Below are positions 52,463 to 60,913 of a DNA stretch of 64,000 nucleotides, piece by piece (within the stretch, counting starts at the first letter, position 1; each line of letters opens with the position of its first letter). The stretch comes from Amorphus orientalis (lineage in GTDB: Bacteria; Pseudomonadota; Alphaproteobacteria; Rhizobiales; Amorphaceae), in NCBI RefSeq assembly GCF_030814015.1, contig NZ_JAUSUL010000002.1:682001-746000 (forward strand), given 5' to 3'. Below the pieces are notes generated by a model. It was not told where the DNA came from. It did no database searches and saw nothing but the letters and a program-made list of their open reading frames with translations. The position numbers were made by a program, and so were the translations under genes.

Positions 52463-53476
52463 GTGAAGCTGCTAGGCCTTTTGACGCCCCTCGTGGCGTT
52501 GTCCTTCGTCGCCGCACCGGCGCAGGCGCAGGACTATCCGAAGATGAACCTCCGCTATTCGTCCAACATTCCGGAGGTCGTCAACACGTCGAAGATCGAC
52601 AAATACTTCTCCTCCGAAATCGAGAAGCGGAGCGGGGGCGCGATCAAGATCCAGCATTTCTGGGCGAACACGCTCGGCGGCGAGGCCGAGATCGTCGACC
52701 TGGTCGGGTCGGGCGCGATCGATCTCGGCCTGATCGTGATGGGCAACCAGCGTTCGCGCATGCCGCTGGCTGCGGTCACCAACGAGCTGCCGTTCACCTT
52801 CACCGACGGGCCGAAGGTGAACCAGATCACCGAGCACCTCTTCACCGAGAACCCGGCGATCAAGGCGGAGCTGGACGCGGCGAACCTGCACCCGCTGCTC
52901 TATCGCTATCTGCCGGACTACCGGATCTACTGCACCAAGCAGATCAAGACGATGGACGACTTCAAGAACACGAAGATCCGCTCGTACGGGTCGTTCGTGC
53001 CGAAGATGTTCGAGGCGCTGGGCGCCATTCCGGTCAACATCACCCCCGTGGACATGATCCAGGCGATGCAGTCCGGCGCGATGGACTGCACCTACATGTT
53101 CAACTCGGCCGTGAAGGCGTTCAAGATCGATCAGGTCGCCGACTACGGCACCGACATCAGCTTCGGCGTGATCAGCGCCCACACGCTCTTCGTGTCGAAG
53201 GAGAAGTGGGAGTCCTGGCCTGAGAACGTGCGCCAGCTGTTCGAGGAGGTCGCGGCCGATGCCCAGCAGTACGGCAACGAGCTGATCGCCAAGGACGAGA
53301 GCGAAGCCACCGAGAACCTCAAGGCCTCGGGGATGGAGATCGTTGCGTTCGAGCAGATGGACGAACTCAAGAAGACCGTGCCGGACATGCTCGACCTGTG
53401 GATCGAGCGGATGAGCCAGGACGGCAAGGGCGATCAGGCCAAGGAAATCGCCGAGTACATCCGCGAGAACCGCTAA
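52463..53476 (+). CDS. TRAP transporter solute-binding protein (DctP family)
   Basis: A 337-residue periplasmic protein. The Sec signal peptide runs from the GTG start to about residue 24, with cleavage after AAPAQA. Family motifs include GGEAEIVDLVGSGAIDLGLI and the ligand-carboxylate region KIRSYGSFVPKMFEALGAIPV with its conserved Arg. GGGAGG precedes GTG 52463. It should bind an organic acid. A strong hairpin after the gene may stabilise its message relative to the permease genes. Confidence 0.93.
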   Translation: MKLLGLLTPLVALSFVAAPAQAQDYPKMNLRYSSNIPEVVNTSKIDKYFSSEIEKRSGGAIKIQHFWANTLGGEAEIVDLVGSGAIDLGLIVMGNQRSRMPLAAVTNELPFTFTDGPKVNQITEHLFTENPAIKAELDAANLHPLLYRYLPDYRIYCTKQIKTMDDFKNTKIRSYGSFVPKMFEALGAIPVNITPVDMIQAMQSGAMDCTYMFNSAVKAFKIDQVADYGTDISFGVISAHTLFVSKEKWESWPENVRQLFEEVAADAQQYGNELIAKDESEATENLKASGMEIVAFEQMDELKKTVPDMLDLWIERMSQDGKGDQAKEIAEYIRENR

Positions 53477-53484
53477 CTCCGGAG

Positions 53485-53509
53485 CGCCCGGACGCAACCC
53501 GTCCGGGCG
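53485..53509 (+). other. Ten-pair hairpin after the TRAP binding-protein gene
   Basis: CGCCCGGACG (53485-53494) pairs perfectly with CGTCCGGGCG (53500-53509) around CAACC. It has no T-tract. It is probably a 3' stabiliser that keeps the binding protein more abundant than the permeases. Confidence 0.65.
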
Positions 53510-53653
53510 AACGGAAAGGTCTCCGGATCCAAGTCCTGGAGCACGCCGCCTCTGTCAGCCCGCCCGGTTGACCGCGACGTGCTTCAGCCGCACCGCACCC
53601 CGCCGGCGGAGGGCTGACCCCCTGCCGGCCGGTCCCGTCAGCACGGTGTTCGC

Positions 53654-54172
53654 ATGTGGCTCCTGTCTCGAATAGACCTTGTCCTGCGCAAGGCATCCCA
53701 GCTCGGCTTTCTCGCCGCCGCGGGGCTCCTCCTCGTGGTCGGCCTCCTTGGCGCGGCCGACGTCATTTCCACCAATCTTCTGCTGCGGCCGATTCCGGGG
53801 ATGGTCGAACTCTCCGGCGCGCTGCTCGCCGTCATCGTCTTCCTCGGGCTCGCCGAGGCGCAGGCGCGCGGGTCGAACATCGTCATCGACATCGCCACCC
53901 AGAACATGGGGCCGACCGCCCGCCGGCTGAGCGGCATCTTCTCGCTGACGCTGGCGACGGCCTTCATGGCGCTGGTGGCGTGGAAGGCCACCGATCTCGC
54001 CGCCTCCGCATGGAAGTTCAACGAGACCGCGCTCGGCGCGCTCGCCTTTCCGGTTGCCCCGTTCAAGACCGTCGCGTGTTTCGGCGCCTGGCTCTCCGTC
54101 GCCGAGTTCGGCCGTCAGCTGATCTACCGGATCGCAGGCCTGGAGCCGACCGGGGAGACGCGCAATGCTTGA
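53654..54172 (+). CDS. TRAP transporter small permease (DctQ family)
   Basis: A 172-residue protein with four membrane segments. The N-terminal IDLVLRKASQLGFLAAAGLLLVVGLLG and the central PIPGMVELSGALLAVIVFLGLAEAQ are typical of DctQ. It forms the membrane complex with the large permease, whose start overlaps its end by eight bases. Confidence 0.9.
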   Translation: MWLLSRIDLVLRKASQLGFLAAAGLLLVVGLLGAADVISTNLLLRPIPGMVELSGALLAVIVFLGLAEAQARGSNIVIDIATQNMGPTARRLSGIFSLTLATAFMALVAWKATDLAASAWKFNETALGALAFPVAPFKTVACFGAWLSVAEFGRQLIYRIAGLEPTGETRNA

Positions 54173-55475
54173 TCCGCTGACGATCGGCGCGATCGCGATC
54201 GTGGCCATGCTGGTCCTGTCGATCGCCGGCGTCCCTGTCGGCATCGCGATGGGCGCCGTCTCCGTGGTCGGCCTCTGGCAGACCGGCGGGCCGGCGTTTG
54301 CCCTCAACGTGCTCACCAACCTGCCGTTCGCGACCGCCTCGGACTACAGCTTCGTGGTGATCCCGATGTTCGTCCTGATGGGCGCCATCGCGTCGGCCTC
54401 GGGCATCACCCAGGAGCTGTTCGGTTTCAGCAATCTGATTCTGCGCTCCACCCGCGGCGCGCTCTATCAGGCGACGATCCTGGCCTCCGCCGGCTTCGCC
54501 GCAATTTCCGGCTCGACGCTGGTGAACGCCGCCCTGTTCACGCGGATCGCGCTCACTGAGATGCTCGAGCTCGGCTACGACCGGGCCTTCTCGGCCGGCT
54601 GCATCGCGGCGGCAGGCACAATCGCCGCGCTGATCCCGCCGTCGATCAGCTTCGTGATCTACGGGCTGCTGACGGGCGAATCCGTCGCCGAGCTGCTCAT
54701 CGCGGGCGTGGTCCCGGGGCTGCTCACCGGGGCCGCCTACATGATCGGCACGTTCTTTCTCGTCCGGGTGCGCAAGGATCTCGCGCCGCCGCCGCAGCCG
54801 CGGGCGACCCTCAGGGAGATCGGCATCAGCGCGAAGGCGCTGTGGGCCACCTTCCTGCTCGCCGCGGTCGTCATCGGCGGCATTTATCTCGGCTTCACCA
54901 CGCCGTCGGGGGCAGGGGCGCTCGGTGCCATCGGTGCGCTGGTGATCGCGCTGTCGCGGCGCTCGTTGTCGCGGGCACAGCTGGCGGAAGCGCTGCGCTC
55001 CAGTGCCGGCATCACCGCCGCTCTGTTCATCGTCATCATCGGCGGGCTGATGTTCACCCGCTTCTTCCTGGTGGCTGGAACGGTCACCTCCGCGACCGAC
55101 CTGTTGCAGTCGTTCGGCCTTGAGCCGGTGGTGTTCATAGCGCTCTTGGTCGTCGTCTTCGTGGTGCTCGGCATGTTCATGGACCCGCTCGCGATGCAGG
55201 TCATGACGCTGCCGTTCGTCTATCCGATGGTGACCGCGCTCGGTTACGACGGCATCTGGTTCGGCGTGATCATGGTGAAGCTCGTCGAACTCGCGGTGCT
55301 ATCGCCACCGGTGGGCATGAACCTTTTCGCCGTCATCGGCGCCTCGGAAGGGAAGGTCTCCCTGACCGACATCTACCGCGGCATCTTCCCCTTCATCGTC
55401 ATGGAAGCCATCGTCCTGATCCTGCTGATCGCGTTTCCGGGACTGTCGCTCTGGCTGCCCAGGCAGATGTTCTGA
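54165..55475 (+). CDS. TRAP transporter large permease (DctM family)
   Basis: A 436-residue permease with about twelve membrane segments. IPMFVLMGAIASASGITQELF and AAAGTIAALIPPSISFVIYGLLTGESV are conserved DctM signatures, and LLVVVFVVLGMFMDPLAM is also typical. It is sodium-coupled by family knowledge. The gene is followed after 24 bases by the dehydrogenase gene, so the imported acid may be the substrate of that enzyme or of the adjacent hydrolases. Confidence 0.94.
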   Translation: MLDPLTIGAIAIVAMLVLSIAGVPVGIAMGAVSVVGLWQTGGPAFALNVLTNLPFATASDYSFVVIPMFVLMGAIASASGITQELFGFSNLILRSTRGALYQATILASAGFAAISGSTLVNAALFTRIALTEMLELGYDRAFSAGCIAAAGTIAALIPPSISFVIYGLLTGESVAELLIAGVVPGLLTGAAYMIGTFFLVRVRKDLAPPPQPRATLREIGISAKALWATFLLAAVVIGGIYLGFTTPSGAGALGAIGALVIALSRRSLSRAQLAEALRSSAGITAALFIVIIGGLMFTRFFLVAGTVTSATDLLQSFGLEPVVFIALLVVVFVVLGMFMDPLAMQVMTLPFVYPMVTALGYDGIWFGVIMVKLVELAVLSPPVGMNLFAVIGASEGKVSLTDIYRGIFPFIVMEAIVLILLIAFPGLSLWLPRQMF

Positions 55476-55499
55476 CCCGAACAAGAAAGTCTCAGGATC

Positions 55500-56426
55500 A
55501 TGCAGCAGGAATTGCCGAGGATCGGCTTCGTCGGACTGGGCGCGATGGGCAACCCCATGGCGGCGCGCATCGCCGAAGCGGGCTACACCCTCACCGTGGC
55601 CGACGCCGATCGGGACCGGACGGCGGAGGTCGCGGAGCGGCTCGGAGCCGCGACGGCCGGCACGCTGGCGGAACTTGCGGCGGCAAGCGACATCGTCGTC
55701 ACCATGCTGCCGAGCAGCGCGGTCGTCGGCGAGGTGCTTGGCGGCGAGACCGGCCTGCTTGCCGGTCTCGCCGAAGGCGCCGTCATTCTCGAGATGTCGA
55801 GCGGCGTGCCCGACATGACCCGCGCTTTTGCCGCCGACGCCGCGGAGCGGGGCATCGCGCTTCTTGATGCGCCTGTGTCGGGTGGCGTGACCCGCGCCCG
55901 CTCCGGCGAGCTTGCGATCATGGTGGGCGGAGAGGACGACGGCTTCGCCAGGGCGGAGGCGGTGCTTCAGACCATGGGGTCGGTCATCCGCACCGGGCCG
56001 GTGGGCAGCGCCCACGCCATGAAGGCGCTCAATAATCTGGTCAGCGCCGGGGGCTTTCTGATCGGCATCGAGGCGCTGCTGATCGGCCAGCGCTTCGGGC
56101 TCGATCCGGCGCTGATGGTCGACGTGCTGAACGCCTCGACCGGCATGAACAATTCCACCCAGAAGAAGTTCAAGCAGTACGTGCTGTCGCGCAGCTTCGA
56201 TGCCGGCTTCGGCCTCGACCTGATGGTCAAGGATCTTGGCATCGCGCTCGGCGTCGCCCATTCGACCGGCACGGCCGCACCGTTCGCGGGGCTGTGCCGC
56301 GAGATGTGGAGCGGGTCGCAGAAATATCTCGGCCCCGGCAAGGACCACACCGCGGCGGCCCGGTTCAGCGAAATGCTGGCGGGCACCGAACTCGGCAAGG
56401 CCGCCGAAGAGGCTGCCGAAAAGTGA
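55500..56426 (+). CDS. 3-hydroxyisobutyrate dehydrogenase-family oxidoreductase
   Basis: A 308-residue beta-hydroxyacid dehydrogenase. The NAD(P) motif is RIGFVGLGAMGNPMAARIAEAG, the substrate-binding motif is LDAPVSGGVTRARSGELAIMVGG near residue 122, and the catalytic Lys is in HAMKALNNLVSAGG near residue 173. Members oxidise 3-hydroxyisobutyrate, tartronate semialdehyde or similar 3-hydroxy acids. It follows the TRAP genes on the same strand. Its stop overlaps the start of an SDR remnant. Confidence 0.9.
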   Translation: MQQELPRIGFVGLGAMGNPMAARIAEAGYTLTVADADRDRTAEVAERLGAATAGTLAELAAASDIVVTMLPSSAVVGEVLGGETGLLAGLAEGAVILEMSSGVPDMTRAFAADAAERGIALLDAPVSGGVTRARSGELAIMVGGEDDGFARAEAVLQTMGSVIRTGPVGSAHAMKALNNLVSAGGFLIGIEALLIGQRFGLDPALMVDVLNASTGMNNSTQKKFKQYVLSRSFDAGFGLDLMVKDLGIALGVAHSTGTAAPFAGLCREMWSGSQKYLGPGKDHTAAARFSEMLAGTELGKAAEEAAEK

Positions 56427-56614
56427 TGCGCAGTCGGCTGGACGGTGCGCATCTGGTGGTCTTCGCCGGTTCGTCGGTCGCCGAGCAAGTGGCGTCGCTC
56501 GGCGCGTCGGTGACCATCGCCTCACGCAGGCCGCGTTTCGAGGCCGCCGCTCAGACCTTCGGTGCGGCCGAAACGGCGGACGTCGACATATGGGCGGCGG
56601 AAGCCGTCTGCTGA
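56426..56614 (+). pseudogene. Truncated short-chain dehydrogenase remnant
   Basis: A 62-codon frame starting in TGATG at the end of the upstream gene. HLVVFAGSSVAEQVASLGASVTIASR and AAAQTFGAAETADVDIWAAEAV look like the first 60-70 residues of an SDR. The glycine-rich cofactor loop is shortened (GSS runs straight into VAE), and no catalytic Tyr-Lys region follows before the stop. It is most simply an internally deleted and 3'-truncated SDR gene. It may still be translated but should not bind a dinucleotide. Confidence 0.65.
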
Positions 56615-56677
56615 CCTGAAATCACAGCGCTGTACCGATCCTGCGCGCTTCTGCGTCCTGCAGAGACCGGTCGCGAC

Positions 56678-58300
56678 TTAGTGCCGCTTTCGGCTGGACA
56701 ACATCATCTCCGCAGCCTTTTCGGCGATCATGATGGTGGGAGAGTTGGTGTTGCCGGAGGGGATCGTCGGCATCACCGAGGCGTCCGCGACCCTGAGCCC
56801 CTCCACCCCGAAGACGCGCAGGCGGGCGTCGACGACAGCCATCGGATCGGAGGCAAGGCCCATCTTCGCCGTGCCGACGGGGTGGAAGATGGTCGTGCCG
56901 ATGTCGCCGGCCGCGCGGGCCAGCGCCTCGTCGTCGTCGCCCACCTCCGGGCCGGGCAGCATTTCCTGCGGCCGGTAGCGCGCCAGCGCCCGCGCGCCGA
57001 CGAGCCGCCGCGTCAGGCGGATGGCGTTGGCTGCCGTCGTCCGGTCGTCGTCGGTCGCGAGATAGTTCGGTGCGATCTCCGGTGCCGCGCCCGGCTCCGG
57101 CGAGGTGATGTGCACGTGACCCCGGCTCGAGGGCCGCAGGTTGCAGACGCTGGCGGTGACGGCCGGGAAGGGGTGCAGCGGCTCGCCGAACTTGTCCAGC
57201 GAGAGCGGCTGCACATGATACTCCAGGTCGGCGCGCTCCACGTCGGGGCCGGACTTCGCGAAGATGCCGAGCTGGGAGGGCGCCATGGTCAGCGGGCCGC
57301 GGCGGAACAGGGCGTAGTCGATCCCCATCCAGGCGCGCTTGAGGAGGTTGGCGTAGTCCTGGTTCAGCGTGCGCGCGCCCTGGACCTTGTAGATGGTCCT
57401 GAGCTGCAGATGGTCCTGCAGGTTCTCGCCCACCCCGGGCCGATCCGCCAGCACGGGCAGGCCGAGCGACTGAAGCTTCTCGCCGGGGCCGATGCCTGAG
57501 CGCATCAGCACCTGCACCGAGCCGATCGAGCCGGACGCCAGCACGATTTCGGCCTTGGCGGCGGCGCGGCGGCGGACACCGTCCTGCAGCCATTCGACCG
57601 CAGTGGCGCGGCCGTCCTCGATCGTGAGCCGGTCGACGGTGCATCCGGTCTGAAGCGTCAGGTTCTTGCGGTGAAGCACCGGCTTCAGGAAGCCGCGGGC
57701 CGCCGACCAGCGCACCCCGCGCTTCTGATTGACCTGGAAATAGGACGAGCCCTCGTTGTCGCCGCGATTGAAGTCCGGGATCCGGGCGATCCCCAGCTCC
57801 TCGGCCGCATCGCGGAAGGCGTCGAGGATCGGCCAGGAGATGCGGGGCTCTTCCACGCGCCATTCGCCGCCGGCTCCGTGGAAGGGCGAGGCACCGGCGA
57901 AATGGTCTTCGTGACGCTTGAACACCGGCAGCACGTCATCCCAGCCCCAGCCCTCGAGGCCAAGCTGGCGCCAGTGATCGTAGTCCGCCGCCTGGCCGCG
58001 CATGTAGATCATCGCGTTGATGGCCGACGACCCGCCGATCACCTTACCGCGCGGATAGGCGAGGGCGCGCCCGTTGAGGCCGTTTTCCTCCGCGGTACGG
58101 AAGCACCAGTCAGAGCGCGGATTGCCGATGGCGAAGAGGTAGCCGACCGGGATGTGGAACCAGATCCAGTCGTCCTTGCCGCCGGCTTCCAGCACCAGCA
58201 CGCGGATGTTCGGGTCCGCCGACAGCCGGTTGGCGAGCACGCAGCCGGCCGATCCGGCCCCGACGACGATGTAGTCGTAGGTCTCGCCGTCGTTGCTCAT
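56678..58300 (-). CDS. GMC-family FAD oxidoreductase (choline dehydrogenase-like)
   Basis: A 540-residue flavoprotein. The FAD motif is [20 protein letters not shown] at the N-terminus, and [22 protein letters not shown] near residue 90 is the GMC signature. The C-terminal active-site region is [26 protein letters not shown], where the second His of the usual His-His/Asn pair is Asn. It oxidises a primary or secondary alcohol. The start ATGA overlaps the end of the alpha/beta hydrolase gene. It is the last gene of a long minus-strand operon. Confidence 0.93.
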   Translation of the reverse strand: MSNDGETYDYIVVGAGSAGCVLANRLSADPNIRVLVLEAGGKDDWIWFHIPVGYLFAIGNPRSDWCFRTAEENGLNGRALAYPRGKVIGGSSAINAMIYMRGQAADYDHWRQLGLEGWGWDDVLPVFKRHEDHFAGASPFHGAGGEWRVEEPRISWPILDAFRDAAEELGIARIPDFNRGDNEGSSYFQVNQKRGVRWSAARGFLKPVLHRKNLTLQTGCTVDRLTIEDGRATAVEWLQDGVRRRAAAKAEIVLASGSIGSVQVLMRSGIGPGEKLQSLGLPVLADRPGVGENLQDHLQLRTIYKVQGARTLNQDYANLLKRAWMGIDYALFRRGPLTMAPSQLGIFAKSGPDVERADLEYHVQPLSLDKFGEPLHPFPAVTASVCNLRPSSRGHVHITSPEPGAAPEIAPNYLATDDDRTTAANAIRLTRRLVGARALARYRPQEMLPGPEVGDDDEALARAAGDIGTTIFHPVGTAKMGLASDPMAVVDARLRVFGVEGLRVADASVMPTIPSGNTNSPTIMIAEKAAEMMLSSRKRH

Positions 58301-59100
58301 CGCCCGGCCTCCGGCGCACCCAGGAAGGCGCTCAGCAGGGGGGCGATAGACTGGGGCGACTGGACGGCCGGGAAATGGCCCGCCTCGGCGATCTCGAAGC
58401 GGCAGTCGGGTATCGATGCGGCAGTCTCCCGGAGCCGCTCCGGCGGATTGAACGGGTCGTGCGATCCGGCGACCAGCAGCGTCGGCTGCGCGATGGCGCC
58501 GATTTCGGTCAGCACGCCGGTCTCGGCGATCGCCCGGTACATGGCGGCGTAGCCCTCCGGGTCCGCACCCAGCCAGCGGGCGATGGCCCGCGCCTTGGTC
58601 TGCCCGTCCGGCCAGAGCGCCTCGGGAAATGCCTTCGGCAGGACCGCATCGGCGATCGCCGCCATGCCGTCGCGGTCGAGCAGGTCGGCGGTCGCCATCG
58701 CCGCGTCCCGGCGTTCGGCCGGCACGCCGAGCGCCGGGGCCAGCAGGATAAGGCGCCGGCAGCGGGCGGCGTGGCGGATCGCAAACCGCACCGCGATGGC
58801 GGCTCCGGCCGCGGCCCCCATCACGTCCACCGCGCCGGCCTCGCCGACATGATCCAGCAGCGCGGCGACGTCATCGGCGAGGGTGTCGAGGTCCAGCCGG
58901 CCCCGCATCTTCTGCGAGAGGCCGGCGCCGCGCAGGTCGTGGCGCACGACACCGAGATCCGGCGCAAGCAGTTGCACGAGATCGTCCCAGCTTTCCAGCG
59001 AGCCGCCGAGCTCGTGGATGAGCACCAGGGTGCGCGGGCCGCGCCGGTCGACGGCGTAGCGGCAGGCGGCCCCGTTCAGGACGGCGAAGGCGGGTTTCAT
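58297..59100 (-). CDS. Alpha/beta hydrolase (3-oxoadipate enol-lactonase-like)
   Basis: A 267-residue hydrolase. LVLIHELGGSLESWDDLVQLL gives the oxyanion region and VVRHDLRGAGLSQKMRG is typical of PcaD. The nucleophile elbow position reads VDVMGAAAGAAIAVRFA, where the expected G-x-S-x-G has Ala in place of the catalytic Ser. His is present in EAGHFPAVQSPQSI. The missing Ser suggests an altered or lost hydrolytic mechanism. It is coupled to the GMC gene. Confidence 0.82.
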   Translation of the reverse strand: MKPAFAVLNGAACRYAVDRRGPRTLVLIHELGGSLESWDDLVQLLAPDLGVVRHDLRGAGLSQKMRGRLDLDTLADDVAALLDHVGEAGAVDVMGAAAGAAIAVRFAIRHAARCRRLILLAPALGVPAERRDAAMATADLLDRDGMAAIADAVLPKAFPEALWPDGQTKARAIARWLGADPEGYAAMYRAIAETGVLTEIGAIAQPTLLVAGSHDPFNPPERLRETAASIPDCRFEIAEAGHFPAVQSPQSIAPLLSAFLGAPEAGR

Positions 59101-59107
59101 CGTCCGG

Positions 59108-59860
59108 TCACTCCACGTAGATGCCGTTCATGACGTCGTCGAAGCCCGGAACGCCGATGGTGCAGGTGTGGACGGCGAGCGCCGCGGAGAGCTGGATCAC
59201 CATGGCGATCTCCCGCGGCGTCGCGCCGGCGGCGCGGGCACCGCGGACGTGGCGGCGCACCCCCTCCTCGAACAGGCAGGTCGGCGCGGCGGAGATCGCC
59301 AGCGCGATCAGCTCCTTGTGCCTGCGCGACAGCGGTCCGGCCTCCCAGGCCGCCCGGCCATAGTCCATGTAGGCCATGGCGATCTCCGGGGCGGTGCCGG
59401 CCATGAAATCGCCGGCTTCCGGCCAGGCGCCGGTGAGCTTGCGGTAGTCCTCGATCGCCTCGCTCAGCTCCGGCGGGAGGGGCGAGCGGTCCGCCGCTTC
59501 TCCAAGTTCCTCGGAGAGGATCCGCATCCCCATGGCCAGCGGCTGCTGGGCGGCGACCGCCGTCGTCAGCAGGATCACCTGCAGCACCTCCTCAGGGGTG
59601 GCACCGGCCTTCAGCGCGTACTCCATGTGCCGCCGGCCGCCGCGGTCGTACATGTGGTTCACCGAGATATCGATGGCGATGTAGACGAACTCGCAGAGCT
59701 TCTGCGGCAGCTCGCCCGACTGGGCCGGTGCCGACTGGAATGCCAGATAGGCCTTCAGGAAAGCCGGCGAACGGTCCAGCAGCACCTCGTGGAAGCGCGA
59801 CCAGTAGCCCCGCGTGCGCAGGATCTCGGCCTTCAGCTCCGCCTTCTCGTCGTCGGTCAT
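59108..59860 (-). CDS. Carboxymuconolactone decarboxylase/AhpD-fold family protein
   Basis: A 250-residue protein with two AhpD/CMD-like repeats, about residues 45-115 and 170-245. VYIAIDISVNHMYDRGGRRHMEYALKAGATPEEVLQVILLTTAVA and its second-half counterpart RHVRGARAAGATPREIAMVIQLSAALAV show the duplicated fold. No CxxC peroxidase motif is present. Function is unknown, though such proteins often accompany ring-cleavage or lactone pathways. It lies eight bases before the hydrolase gene. Confidence 0.85.
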   Translation of the reverse strand: MTDDEKAELKAEILRTRGYWSRFHEVLLDRSPAFLKAYLAFQSAPAQSGELPQKLCEFVYIAIDISVNHMYDRGGRRHMEYALKAGATPEEVLQVILLTTAVAAQQPLAMGMRILSEELGEAADRSPLPPELSEAIEDYRKLTGAWPEAGDFMAGTAPEIAMAYMDYGRAAWEAGPLSRRHKELIALAISAAPTCLFEEGVRRHVRGARAAGATPREIAMVIQLSAALAVHTCTIGVPGFDDVMNGIYVE

Positions 59861-59882
59861 GTCGGATGCCTCCCTGCAGGCC

Positions 59883-60899
59883 TCATGCGTCCGCCGCCGC
59901 CATCAGCACGTCGGCCAGCGCCTCCCGGCTGGCGCGGGGCGCGGCGAGCGTGGTCTGGCGAGTGACGATGCGTTTCAGAGTGCGATGGAGGCCGTAGTCC
60001 CAGGTGAAGGCGATGCCGCCGTGCATCTGTACGCAGGCTTCCGCCACGCGCCGGGCGTGGCCGCCGACATGGGAGCGGGTCGACAGCAGCGCGAGGCGCG
60101 CCTCGCCGGCCGGCTCGTCCAGCTCCTCCGGTGCGGTGTCGATGCACCAGGCGGCGTATTCCACGGCCGCCTTCATCGTCTCCACCGCAACGGCCGCATC
60201 AGCCGCCATGTGCTTGATCGCCTGGTTCTGGCCGATCGGCCGGCCGAACTGCCGGCGCTCCTTCGCGTAGCCGACCGTGAGGTCGAGCGCATACGCTGCG
60301 GCGCCGGTCATTTCAGCTAGAACGAGCAGCGCGAGCAGGTCGTCGAGGCGGCCGGCGACGGATGCGGCGCTGTGGTCGGCGGGCTTCGCGGACAGGCTGA
60401 CCCAGGCCGCCGAGCTGGCGACGTCGAAGAGGTCGGCGGCGTCGAGCGTCACCTCGGACCGGTTCACCACGTGCCAGGTGCGGTGCCCACCGGCCGCGAC
60501 CGGAAGGACGAAGAGCCTGGCCTCGTGGGCGAAGGGGACGAGGGCGCGTCCGCCATCCGGTGCCACCGCGCCGGTGACCGCCACGCCGACCGGCTCGCCG
60601 GCGCAGAGCACGTCGGCGATCGCAGGCGAGCCCGCCAGCGCGAGGCTCGCCGCCAGCATCTCGGTGAGCGGCGCGGCGGGGAGCGCGCGGCCGATCTCCA
60701 GCGCCGCCGCCACGGCGTCGACGGCGCCGAGTATCGGGACGCCGTCGTCGCTGGCGAACAGGCCAAGGTCCGCGGCCGCCCGCGTGACGTCCGACGCCGG
60801 ATAGGGGAACGGGTGGTCCGTGGCGGCGGGAAAGCCGGCGAGCATCCGGCCGACGCTCTCGCCCAGAAGGCGCTGCTCGAAGGAGAAGTCGAAATCCAC
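59883..60899 (-). CDS. Acyl-CoA dehydrogenase, small subunit-like (338 aa)
   Basis: An acyl-CoA dehydrogenase of reduced size. C-terminal motifs are present (YAKERRQFGRPIGQNQAIKHMAAD, QMHGGIAFTWDYGLHRTLKR), but the beta-domain FAD-binding motifs are weak. The start is GTG 60899 with GGAGGG upstream. It lies just after a full-length acyl-CoA dehydrogenase gene. Such unequal pairs form alpha2beta2 enzymes acting on bulky or ring-bearing acyl-CoAs, as in steroid side-chain breakdown. The bulky-substrate idea is inference. Confidence 0.85.
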   Translation of the reverse strand: MDFDFSFEQRLLGESVGRMLAGFPAATDHPFPYPASDVTRAAADLGLFASDDGVPILGAVDAVAAALEIGRALPAAPLTEMLAASLALAGSPAIADVLCAGEPVGVAVTGAVAPDGGRALVPFAHEARLFVLPVAAGGHRTWHVVNRSEVTLDAADLFDVASSAAWVSLSAKPADHSAASVAGRLDDLLALLVLAEMTGAAAYALDLTVGYAKERRQFGRPIGQNQAIKHMAADAAVAVETMKAAVEYAAWCIDTAPEELDEPAGEARLALLSTRSHVGGHARRVAEACVQMHGGIAFTWDYGLHRTLKRIVTRQTTLAAPRASREALADVLMAAADA

Positions 60900-60913
60900 C
60901 GGATCGCCCTCCG

